NCBI GenBank assembly: GCA_963930775.1
Contig: OZ005703.1
Coordinates: 7,068,001 to 7,132,000, forward strand
DNA from: Cliona cf. orientalis
Lineage: Eukaryota; Porifera; Demospongiae; Clionaida; Clionaidae
DNA length: 64,000 bases
Direction: 5' to 3'
Below the pieces are notes generated by a model. The model was not told the origin of the DNA, ran no database searches, and saw only the letters and a program-made list of their open reading frames with translations. Below, one piece after another: positions 43,601 to 55,024 of the stretch. The position numbers and the translations under genes are program-made. Positions within the stretch are counted from its first letter, which is position 1, and each line of letters begins with the position of its first letter.

Positions 43601-44298
43601 ACATGCATGCTTTAAACGATAAGAAACTGCCACAACCACACACTGCAGGAGGTACATTAGCATACATCTAGCTGCTGTGTGAAGTATGTGGTTTCCAAGC
43701 ATGGGAACAACAAGCTAGCCCAGCCTAGCTTGTACTCAGCACGCCCCCAGGCGGCTCTGTTTACATGAGAAGATAAGTGCATTGAGCACACAACGGGACA
43801 CGCTCACTTGACCCTGAGGTCAATCGAGCAGCTAATATTGAGACTAAGATCGATCACGATTGCATACCGTTATTAACGAAGGAGCTGCAAATCTCAAGGC
43901 AGTAACTACATTACCAACTTTACCAACATTACCCACAATACCTACAATACCTTAAGAAGGTAAAGTCAGTATCAGTGTTCTCGCTAAAGCGCGGTTGAGC
44001 GGCGCCCCGCCGTGCTATAGAACGCGAAAAGGGGTGGGGCTCTAATGTCACAAGCAATAGCAAGTACACAGAGCATTTGCTAGACGTAGACAGTGCTTAG
44101 TGTGCAGTACAAGTACACAACCACAAATACCTAGCTGTACAAACCACGTGTAGTTGGCTTGTGTAAACTAGCTGCCCACTACACATGAGCTGCTTCTTAC
44201 TGCTGTGTATATAGCCAAGCTGCAGACAGTATGATTTTAACTACATCTACATGTGTATATACTTGATTTGTAATAATAAGAATCTTAGTATATCCTTC

Positions 44299-44330
<32 letters not shown>

Positions 44331-45735
44331 CTCTATAAAAAAGTTCTGGCTAGAACACTGCAGTATTGTGGGTAACGTTAGTAATGTTGGTGTGAATTTT
44401 TAAATGTTTCGAATAATATTATAATATTATTATAAGCACATACATGTAGCCCAACATTACCAATAATACCAGTATTACCCATAATACCTTAAGAAGGTAA
44501 TGTTGGTATTGTGGGTAATGTTAGTAATGTCGGTATAAATATTAAAATATTTCGAATAATAATATTATTATAAGCACATACATGCAGCCCAACAGTATCT
44601 ACAACTAGATCAATATTATTTCTTAAGCAGCTATGGATGTAGCAAGTACGTCTCAAGGGCAATACCTACATTACCTACAATACCAACATTACCTTAATGA
44701 AGGTAAAGTTGATATTGTAGGTATTGCTAGTAATGTTGGTGCAAATTTTTCAGCGTTTACAAGTATCTGGGTTCACTTTGACTATCAGTAATCAGCATCA
44801 ATACCAACATTACCCACAATACCTTAATGAAGGTAATGTTGGTATTGTGAGTAATGTTAGTAATGTTGACGTGAATATTTAAATGTCTCAAATAATTATC
44901 ATTAAAAGCACATACATGTGGCCCAACATTACTTACAATACCAACATTACCCACAATACCTTAATGAAGGTAATGTTGGTAAAGTTGGTATTATGGGTAA
45001 TATGAATTTTAAATGTTTCGGAAATAATAATATTAAAAGCACATACATGCTGGTAATGTTGGTATTCTGGGGTAAGCTTGCCAGGAATCTAATTTTGAGT
45101 CAATTCCTAATAATTTTATGACGTACATTTTTCCTCTAAAGCACTGGTGACATCAGATCTTAGTATCAATACTAACTAGTGTATGATCGGTATCATTTCT
45201 TAAGCGGCAGCTATGGCTGTAGCAAGTACGTATAATCATTTGATTCTACATCACGGCTTCGAGTTCAGTGTAAGAGGACATGTATGCAGTTAATTAAATG
45301 GAATTAAAAGCTAATAACTTTGTACTTCAATTTGTCACAAATTAGTTGAAAATCCTCCCTTTGTGCAAAAGCAATAATAAAAATTCAATGCACCATCGGA
45401 ACCATTGACAATTAGTACTTAAGTGACGCAAAAAATAGCTAGTTAATTAATGAATGGGGTTTACCTCGTAATCTTCTGCGTTGCTAAGGTCACTAATGAC
45501 TTCCAGAGTTCCAGTCGTGTCTCGGCTAACGGAGCTCCCACTTCTAAACACCCTGTACTCGATGTTGTATGTTGCCGTGGTAACCAGTCGGCCCTCGGGC
45601 GTCATGTAAGGCTCCCATTGAATGATCAGGTTCATGTTGTCGTCAGTTCTCTGGACAGTGATGTTGTTGACCCTCTCAGTGGGAGCTGGGGGGGGGGGGG
45701 GAAGAGAGAGAAGTCTATCATTGTCAACTTTTTGT

Positions 45736-45810
<75 letters not shown>

Positions 45811-47406
45811 AGGAATGAGAGAGAGAGAGAGGAGTATACATAGACAGAAGGGAGTGTGCACATGTGCATCGTAAATTGATTACGCAAGATTCAGAGTTAA
45901 AAGAATAAGGCGTCTGAGAGAGCTACAGCTGTTCGATAACCACGACAAATTGCTACAGGCAAACTGATACCACTGTGTGTGCATACAACTCAGCTAACTA
46001 CACATTGCTACTTAACTGCACATACATACATACACACCAAAGTCACTTCACACGAGTCACATGTGCAAGGTCCAGACATACGTACATCACTGGTAGCTTT
46101 ATAGTAGCTCAGAACTACAGATAAGTGTACTACGTAGACGGATTAGAGCGTCTACGTAAATTCGGATTGCAACGGAGGAAAGGATAGCAGTAAACACTTG
46201 GACCCCAGAAATATCCAGCACGGTAAGCACCGTCTTGTAAGAGTTTATATTTGCATGCTCATTTTGTCAACATTTCTACCTTCACTTCACACAAATGCAA
46301 AGGGAACAAGATAGAGTAGAGAAGTGCCACTCTTAGCTAGACTACTCTGATGGGAAGCCCCTGATACTGATTAGTTTTTTTTAATGGTTTGTAGTTAAAC
46401 AGAGTACTAGAATTACTAGCTGCAGATGTTTTTGCTTACGGTTAGGAAAAGTGACGACAGACTGGGAGGTAACATCTGATCTTCCCTGCAGAGAGGTCGC
46501 TACCATGGAAACCTTGTACTCCGTATTGGGCTCTAGACTGGTGATGGTATAGCTCGTCTGAGTCGAGAGGAAGGGTCCAAAGGTCGAACTGACATTATTT
46601 GTGGCATCATGGAACAGTATCTCGTATCTCAGTAGAAGTGGGTGTATCCTTGGGGGCGTGGCCTCGTTCCAGCTGACGTATATGCTGGTGTTAGTGTCCG
46701 GCATAGCTGCGAAGGATACTGGCCCAGGGACACCATCTATTCAAAAATATAAGTGTGTTTGCATGTGACATGCAAGCTTAGGGTAACGAGGTGTTAAAAG
46801 GTGTTGGCATGGTAAAATTTAACAATTCTTGTTATTGCTATTAGTGGCAGAGCCAGGCTAGCTGATTGACACGTTTGGTGGCAAAACTTAACACCGCAAT
46901 TAGCAGGTGTTTACAGGTACACTAATTACTCATTCACACAATAATAATAAACATTGTTCACACCATCCACCCCTCTTTCTCTCTCTCTCTCTTTTCTCCC
47001 TCCTCTCTCTCTCTCTCTCTCTCTCTCTCCTTCTCTCTCTCTCCCTCCCTCCCTCTCTCCCTCCCTCTCTTTCATACATACACCCTTCACTACCTTCTTG
47101 TTCCACTGTGCAGAGGAACACAGTTTGTGAATCTCTTCCATATTTATTCTCGACATGGCACTGGTAGATAGCACTTTCATTGAGTGAAGGAATACTCAAT
47201 CTCGATGTATTACTTCCCGGCACAATTCCATTCGTGATACTGACTCCATTCCGAGTCCAATCCACTGTACTGGGAATGGGAATTCCGCTGAATTCACATT
47301 CCAGACTGGCACTGCCACCGGAAGGAATAGATTGGAAGTTGTCCTCGGTCCTCAGTCCATTCCTGATAGTTGAGAACCTTTCAATCTGAGCTGCAGCTGT
47401 TCAGAG

Positions 47407-47454
<48 letters not shown>

Positions 47455-50400
47455 GGGAAAGATAGTGAAAGCTGATCTCATCTCCAAATTAAATTTTGAT
47501 TTATGTTTAGAGCTACCTAGACAATGGTATAATCATGGTTGCTTACCGTGCACTGTTATCATAGACTTGTAAGAGCCCGAAAGCAGACTGACGTCAAAGG
47601 GGTCCGACCGTGTGCCACAATAGTAGCAGTCTGGTTCACTGAGCGTGGCCGACTCCACCCTATAAACTGGGAACCCCTCGTTTTCTGGGTACGTATAAGA
47701 TAGTACATTTTCTGAATTTGGTCCACGAATATCAAAGACGGTGGTTATGAGGGTGGGTTGGCGTGACTGAGCGGCGGAACACTCCACGCTATATGATTCT
47801 CCTCTGAGTACGGTCAAATTGTGAGGGTTGAGGATGAAGTCCAGAGCAAATTCTGCAATAGATAAAAAAATTCAATCACAGGTGTGCATCTGCAAATTTA
47901 ATAATTACCATAATTATGTATGTAAGCGTTCAGATCAGAAAGAACAACTTTTTTGGCGGTATATGCATGTTCTTAAATATTATGAGTATTAGGTACATAT
48001 ACTAGTGTGCTATGGACGTCGTGCACACAACCTCCAAAATTAACGTGGGAAAGTATGTATATTACTCACCCGTTCCCAATGGTAGCATGGTCAAACTAGC
48101 ACTTTGACTGGTCAATGTTCCTGCCACATTAGACAAGACGCAGTGGTACAGTCCGGCATCAGAGTTCTGTACATTTCGAATGAACAGAGTTCCAGATAGC
48201 TCAGAAACGAACAGCCGAGGTTCAGTTCCGTTGATGATTTGGGTGGAGTCTTTGTACCATGTGACTGTTGGGCGTGGCTTTGATTCGTTACCGTGGCATT
48301 CGAAAGCTGCCATCTGGCCTTTGGGAATGGACAGGTTGCGGGGCATCTCAGTCAAGTTTATCACTGCAATAATTACATAAAACCAATACATTTGAGTTGC
48401 CAATGACATGTAAATGGGCGCTCAATACAAATTTAAGAAGCTAAAACAAGAATGACTGATATGTAAAATTAATCTAGAAAATGGCCATATTTTTGACCTA
48501 CAATGAGGTATGGAACAGAACAGCCAGTGTGATAACAGACCAGAGTGATACTGTACACCCACAATCATGTACACAAACTAACCAGAGCCTGGACAAGCTA
48601 GGCTACAAACAAACAAGGCCTGAGGCTAGCACAACACAACCAAGATCCCTCCCTCCTCCCTCTCCAGGATGTTTACAGTAGCAGCTACTGGTGTGGAATG
48701 CAATATTCAGTAAGTATAGCCAATAATAGACTATAGAAACTATATTATATCTACTACTGGTAACAGTGTAAGTATGTCCAGTAACATACTATTATTAAGT
48801 TTTCATGTGTATGACACAACTATGTAGGTTAGGTTCAGTATGAGTGGCCCACTGCAAAAATGCAATTCACTGTGTACTAGTGGAGGGAAGTTGGTGCTCT
48901 GAGTACTAGTTTATAAAATTCTTTGTATTCCTGCCACTAATTGACCTGAGAGTGATTACGCAAAACCAGCGGATTCCTTCCAACTAAACTGCTAGCAAAG
49001 GTGAGGTAGCCAGCCTACTAGGGCCTAAGACCCAGACTTCAGACTATCTGGTATGAATGTCTAGCTAATTATCGTGTTCAGAGCTATTCTTTGTCCTGGG
49101 CCAATCCCACGTGCACAAGGCTACATATTTATTTCGATAATTTGCATTGAAGGAAGTAGAGTAGACTGGACTTTGCATAGTCTGGATTTTTCCTTGGAGT
49201 TCAGTGTTTCCCCCTAGCCTTGTGCTAACTTAGACTTTTTGCATAGCATGGATTTTTCCTCAGAGCTCACCATTTCCCTTGCTAACTTAAGCTTTTGCAT
49301 ACACTTAGATTTTTCCTCAGAGCTCATGATCACTGTTTCCCCTTGCACACTGTGGATTGTGGATGTGCCCACTCTTAAACAGTTCAACAAGCCACCATTT
49401 GGCAAGCCTCAATAAGTTTGGCACGGAGCAAAAGTTAACGATAAAAACGAGAGTTTAGGGCACACAATTTTGCATACAACTTTGCACAACAAAAAGGACT
49501 GCGCCAAATACGATTTATGAAGGCAACGTGACATTGAATAGTCTCATACTTCTGGCACCAGCTCTTGTTGACATGCAGTTACCAGGAAAAGTAAACTACG
49601 ATAGCAGCTTGCTTGGCAGCTTGGCACTATTACAATATTAAGTCTATGCTTCTTTGAAAGCTAAAGAGCTAGATGATTCATAGCTAATTTGCTCACAACA
49701 TATTATGTACACTCTGATCTCTTAGCACCACTAATACTGCAGGGGAGGCTTGCACGTATTTTACGTACAATATTTATGCTATTTTTCACAGTATTATTCT
49801 CAACAAATAATATTACGGTTAGACTTAATAATATTGTTGTTGCTAGTTATATATTATGCTTCAGAGGTTATTATTACCACTAATGCGGCAAATTAACTTA
49901 ATTATGAGCGATGTCTAAAATTTCACATACACAACTCTTTGTGCGGCAACAGATTAACTAATAAAAAATGGACATTTCTAATCCTTAAACCATTGCACTT
50001 CGATCTCTATATAATTACAGACACCACTGGGACCTCACAAAGCCTCTCAATCAGAGGTAAACTTACTTTAGCAGCAATTATTCTGTATACTTTTCTATGC
50101 AGCTCGGATAATAATATTATGAGGTAGTGGCCTGAATATAATTGGAGGGTTTTCCTCATTTTTAAGAGGTTCTTAATTAATAGGCGGAAGTTCACTGTAC
50201 TATAGTACTGCCTACATACCTAGCTATAAGCTATGAGGCCTCCTCCCTCTCTCCCTCTCCCCCTCCCTCTGCATTTTTCTTGAAAATTGATCTACTTGTT
50301 TACGTAGTTCAATATCACTAGAGCTCAGTTATGTATTGTATCTGGAAAAAAAAAACATCACTAAACTGACCAATCAGATCACAGCCGGCTACAACCAAAG

Positions 50401-53400
50401 TCGTTGCTTATAATTACTACTAATCTTGAAATAGTTATGTGTAGTTGTAAATTTAATTGGCTGAACATTAATTTATTCATGGAGTACATAATAAATACTA
50501 GGAAGTACCTAGGTTCTTGACTGCTTCTTAGATACAAGTCATAGTACTAGTTAGGAATCAATAATTTTTACTAAAATACTTACAGTAGTTTGACATTACA
50601 TTAATAATGGTACAGCTGGTATTGTAAGTAATGTTAGTAATGTAGTTACCCCCAGAATAATTTTTCCTGATAATAAAATTTAATGACGGGCCTACCTGCA
50701 TCCCTAAGTAACCACGAAGCTACAACTGCCGTCCCAGCTTGATTGTTCGCTTGGACCTCGTAAGTTCCCAAGTGTGCTGCTGGGTCGTAGCTCGAGATTG
50801 TCAACGTGGCAATGAGTCCGGTAGAAACTTGGTTGCTGGTTGAAACCGTGATTCCATTCTCTCCTTGTCTGATTCCCATTCCATTAAACTTCCATACCGG
50901 AAACTTGATTCCATTCCCCGATATATCGGCTTGTAGCTGTATATTGGCTTGCGACTGAGCTGCATACACTATGTTAGCGTTGGGCTGCTTGACTGCACTT
51001 GGAGCTGAAATGAAAAAAGAAAAAAAGCATTAAACTTAATGTGTTGGCTCCCTAGCTTGAAAGAAAAAAAGCACAACAACCAGTGTAAGGGCGTGGGGAG
51101 AAGAGGTGTGGAAAAGACAATAGAGGGATCGAGCGAATTAATTATCGACACAAATTCAGGGTACAGATCGTTATGCTTTGTCAGAGTAGGGGTGTGGAGC
51201 GGAGGGGTATGGGGTGGAGGGTGGGGGGTGGGGGGTGTGAAAGAGAGGGTACAGGGGATGAATAGAGAGGGGAGTGAAATAGAAGCTTTTTGGCTGAGAA
51301 TCTTCGGAAAACATGCACTCACATTCATCACCTGCCAAGAAAAGTGAAACGAGATTTTTATCTAATTAGCACCCCATTCCAGAGTAGGAGGTGAACATTT
51401 TGTCACTTGAATAGCCATTCAGGGAACAATGGCCTATAGAGCTACAGGTACACACCATGGAGTGGTTTGCAAAAACATCTTAAGACATAATCTCGATCAC
51501 GTTAGTGAGTATTGGGGTTTACAAAATAGTGTATAGTCTAGAACCCCTATTCTCTAACGCCATCATTTTTCATCGGCTAACTCCCTTCCTCCGGCCCCCC
51601 ATCCATTCATCGTACGTACCCTCTCGATCCCTACCTATAAGTTCATCTTACATGCTATAAGCTATGCCTGCATCTCTACAGAAAGTTGATCGATGCATGC
51701 ACGGCACAGGCACTTTGTGTGAAAAGAATGTCAACTGTCACTTGTAATGAATGAGAGACAAATACCCTCCCCCTTTGTTGGCAAACTGGACTAGCTGAAA
51801 TTCCAGACACCAACTGGCCAGAATCTAATCTACTTATCCAAGCACCTAGCTAGCTAGGTAGGTACATATGTATGTTGTATATTGTGCTACTAGGTAGTGT
51901 TGGTCTCAAGGCTAAGGCACTTGAAGGGGGAAATGGAGTAGTGTGTCCACTGAATGTATCCTGAAGCTCAATACCCAAAACAATGGGCAACTCAATCCAG
52001 CCATTAAGCCTTACCAAATGTCAACTAATAAACACGATGCAAGCTTAATAGCAAGCAAATAACTCCCCCACTAAATTCTAGACTTACCATTGTACACTAT
52101 AGTGCAGATAAATGGCAGTTCACTAGTACACGAAGCAACAATAAATTTCCCATTCTCCATTCCAACGCACGAGCGGTCGTTTCCAGAAGTGCTCCCATTG
52201 AAGTTGCCATCATCTAAGACAACTCCAGGAGCCTCGTTGCCTTCTAGTCCGATTCTGGAACCGGAACTGGAATACCGGTATCCGATCCACAATCTCCGCG
52301 ACTCGTTGAGGCCTCCGAGGTACCTCGAGAGAAGTTCAAAGTTCGTCTCGTTTTCGGTCGTCGTGAGTTCTCCACCTAGCACGCTGCAGTAACCATGAGC
52401 AGAGTCAAAGTTTCGTCTGTCGTTGACGATGGTGAAGCAGGAAGAACAAGCATCACTAGGGTAGGGGTAGTGATCAGGGGGACACTGAAATGCAGCTGTA
52501 ACTATATGATGGGAGAGAGGGGGAAAGGGGGAGAGAGAGAGAGAGAGAGGAGGGGGGAGGGGGAGAGTGTGTGGAGGAAGAGAATGTGAGTGAGTGTGGG
52601 ATGTCAGACATTATCTAATCCCAGCCTCTTGATAAACTGGGAGTGGCCTGATAACATTAGTGGTCTGTGACCTACAGACTAATTTGGCTGGAAGGGCTGC
52701 TGGTGCACTTTGGCTAGGCTCTGAGGGAAAACAGTAGCTACACCTGTGCATGCAGGAGTGGGGGATTTCACACTCAATGCAGCCCCCCACTCCCCACAAA
52801 GCAGAAGACTTCACAGATTGATTAGTCATATCATGGTTAGATGGGGCTTATGGTAGTGTGCAGTGGTTTTCACCTGTGGGATTATAATATGATATTAGAT
52901 ATCAGCAGTGTAGGAAATTGTGACCATAAAAATAATCCCAAACACATTTCACTTTCTCCATCTGGAAAAAAAAAACCTTCAGTAGTTTTTCCCTAGCTAT
53001 ACTATAGTGACAACAAAGCCTTAGTTAGGTAAGGATAAGGCTATCATCAGTCTATATATAGTACCTCTAGTACAGATAAGGAGATGGAGGGATTAATAAG
53101 CTATTTCTACCCTATTATGACATCATCACTAACTGAGGCAGGCACAATTCCCAACAATTTGCAGATATTTCCTCTCCCTTGTCAGCCATTATTGCTGGCA
53201 ATCTACTCAACTACTGGGCAGCAACCTTTAGACCTAGAGCACCTGACTGGTATGTATGCATGTGCAGTAGTAGCTATAATAATCTATTTGATAGCAATAA
53301 GGTGCACTCAAAACAAGCAAATAGCTCAATAATAGGGGCCCACTTTACATCACAATTCCACAAACTAATCAACTACTGTAGCAACTGCAGCTGCCTACAC

Positions 53401-54354
53401 TGTATACTGAGATGAGAAAACTTCAAAAAGGCTCAATACTATTACGTAAGCTTGAGGACCACCGGCCGGAGTGCAGTATTGGACATGGGTATGGTTCCCC
53501 CCTCCCCCCTCCTCCCTGTGGGAATATTCAAGTTAATGGTGTATGTCTTCAAGATTAGTGCTGGCAGAAGCTATCCAGGGGGTCAACCTAGGGATAGCTC
53601 TAGTTTATAATCATAGCTACTACATACAAGTGTTAGCTGACTATATGAAGCCATTTGCTCACTAAGTCTGCAAGTAGGCCTGCATGTATACAAAGAGAGT
53701 TCGTTCTCAGATAATAGTCATAATTAGATATTTAGGAGCTGGTAAGGTGAGAAAAACATTATGCCACCTCTTTATGACTTGTCTCCTGTTTGCACCACAC
53801 CACTTGGCATGCTTGCTATTAGCTGCTAATAAACAGCGACTAGCACCTCTCACTGCTGGAACACTGGTGCGAAAGAGCAGGCAAATAAATCAACAGACCA
53901 CTACACCACAAGTACTCGATGACTTTGGTGTGGTTTGTTCGAGGGTTTATCTAAGAGATTCTTTCCTATCTGAACGTTCCTAGTGAGCCGAAATCCACAG
54001 TATTGATTGCATAATATCACCACACCATCTATGCTTAATAAAACTCTTCAAAAGGATTGCGTTAATATCTTTCAAGAATTAATGGCTCGTGCGGGGGCCT
54101 TGCCATTATTAAATTTTGATCATAGGTTTCATTAAAAAACAGACGCACGCGAAGCATATTCACCGCAACCCAAGGTCTCCCTCTATTCTACTGTTCTAAA
54201 ATTTCATCAACTCACCACCGATTGCAGAGGCGACGTAGATCAAGCTTAGCAGTCTTGCTACGCTGAAACTGGCTGCGACAAAGCTCGCGTCTGAGCGGCT
54301 TGATGGTGGAGAACAGCTACTGCTTCTTCTCCTTTCGTTTCTCGGCTTTCTCAT
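40687..54354 (-). CDS. Receptor B: C-type lectin / 4 Ig / 2 FN3 membrane protein with long tail
   Basis: Ten exons: 54354..54216, 52495..52088, 51004..50696, 48363..48070, 47852..47547, 47396..47094, 46736..46440, 45685..45465, 42541..42273, 41791..40687; 1,216 aa. Order: Ser/Arg-rich start then hydrophobic leader (SVARLLSLIYVASAIG); CTLD about 48-182 (LWIGYRYSSSG, CTSELPFIC); Ig about 183-285, 286-383, 384-485 and 486-586; FN3 about 587-685 and 686-778; TM about 818-847; cytoplasmic tail about 848-1216. The tail has basic KKPGGKYSIQDRKRRKR at the membrane, a seven-glycine run, PQPLPPPPP, and tyrosines in SPYTTT, NLYTME, RNYDID and NDYEQL. No kinase or phosphatase domain. Extracellular introns are phase 1 except the phase-0 YE/VRVR site shared with receptor A. 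An in-frame ATG at 54459 would add 35 residues; 54354 gives a better leader. The CTLD lacks EPN/QPD. Likely an adhesion or recognition receptor. Confidence 0.87.
41897..42047. repeat. Long near-perfect hairpin element
   Basis: Arms of about 58-60 bp (41897-41954 and 41988-42047), for example TTGTATGTTGAATTTGGGTA and its complement, with very few mismatches around a 33-bp spacer that itself begins and ends TTGTAC/GTACAA. Lies in the receptor B intron between the TM and tail exons. Confidence 0.8.
43906..45072. repeat. Inverted 9-bp minisatellite (ACATTACCM / KGGTAATGT)
   Basis: Five units near 43906-43975, 44449-44545, 44660-44735, 44800-44870 and 44920-45000. Each has one to several ACATTACCM 9-mers, a TTAATGA or TTAAGA turn, then the complementary GGTAATGTT 9-mers, so each folds into a hairpin. 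Units are joined by a conserved spacer containing AAATGTTTCGAATAAT and AAGCACATACATG. A remnant lies at 50593-50650 in another intron of the same gene. Confidence 0.8.
44300..44329. repeat. Poly-C run
   Basis: 30 consecutive C in the receptor B intron. Length may be imprecise in assembly. Confidence 0.8.
45737..45834. repeat. (AG)n tract near a receptor B acceptor
   Basis: Purine repeats in the intron before FN3 exon 45685..45465; (CT)n on the gene's strand. Confidence 0.85.
46975..47080. repeat. CT-rich tract in receptor B
   Basis: Imperfect (CT)n on the plus strand just past the donor of exon 47396..47094; on the gene's strand it is purine-rich, an exception to the usual orientation. Confidence 0.8.
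47404..47451. repeat. (AG)n tract at a receptor B acceptor
   Basis: Begins about 8 bp from exon 47396..47094; (CT)n on the gene's strand. Confidence 0.85.
48364..54215. other. Large receptor B introns
   Basis: Introns 48364-50695 (2,332 bp), 51005-52087 (1,083 bp) and 52496-54215 (1,720 bp) separate the signal, CTLD and first Ig exons. Apart from the 9-mer remnant at 50593-50650 and purine-rich DNA at 52514-52580, I see no exon or element I can support in them. Confidence 0.55.
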
Positions 54355-54927
54355 GGCTTCGAATGACACGCTCGAGCTCATCGAGTAGCTTACGGATTCT
54401 ATATTTATGTAATCAGGGAGACGGTTGAACGTCTTTATAAACCCATCATGCGTATTCATCGAGGTTTATCGCGTAAACACACGTGTATGGCTTGTGGGCG
54501 CGCATGCACTCGCCGGAAATTGAATCGTAATACAGGCGGGGTTACAGTTCAACATCCCTGAAGATGCTTTGGTAAACATGCGTTTTACGCCCCGTATAAT
54601 TAATGATATTATAATAGTTTTGTTATCATAGAACGAGACTTGCAAACTGTAAAGAAAGTGCGAGATTTTAATAGAAATTGAGACAAGCTTCATAACAATA
54701 ATATACAATCATGATAATACTATCATACACACACAAATAAACATAAAATGTCTGCAACGAACGAAAAAGAATATAAGAATAATTACATACATCGGATTAA
54801 TTTCTGAGTAGGTTTGTGAACTTAAAAATAAAAAAAAGAACCACCCAACATGACCGCTACATGCAAGCGATAGTCAATAAACATAATATGTGACAGAAAA
54901 CAGATAATGATGATAATGGTATGATAC

Positions 54928-54958
<31 letters not shown>

Positions 54959-55024
54959 GAAGATATATACCAGAGTATAATGTCATTATTGACGAAAAAT
55001 GTGAGAGAATAAGTATCAGTGCCT
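54355..55024. promoter_or_regulatory. Receptor B promoter region / LKB1 3' flank
   Basis: 670 bp between tandem minus-strand genes. A partial NRF-1-like site GCGCGCATGCAC lies at 54498-54509 and an ETS-type CCGGAA at 54512-54517, 144-160 bp upstream of ATG 54354. The rest is A/T-rich with an (AG)n tract at about 54935-54959, probably LKB1 3' UTR. Confidence 0.5.

Larger units (their letters stand above)
42542..45464. other. Receptor B intron with minisatellite array
   Basis: A 2,923-bp phase-0 intron within the second FN3 module. It contains a 30-C run (44300-44329) and the 9-bp inverted minisatellite (43906-45072). No coding sequence seen. Confidence 0.65.

Noticed and set aside
43900-45121. 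Small open frames within the 9-bp minisatellite
   Set aside because: A 9-bp period keeps frames open by itself; the peptides are only repeat translations.
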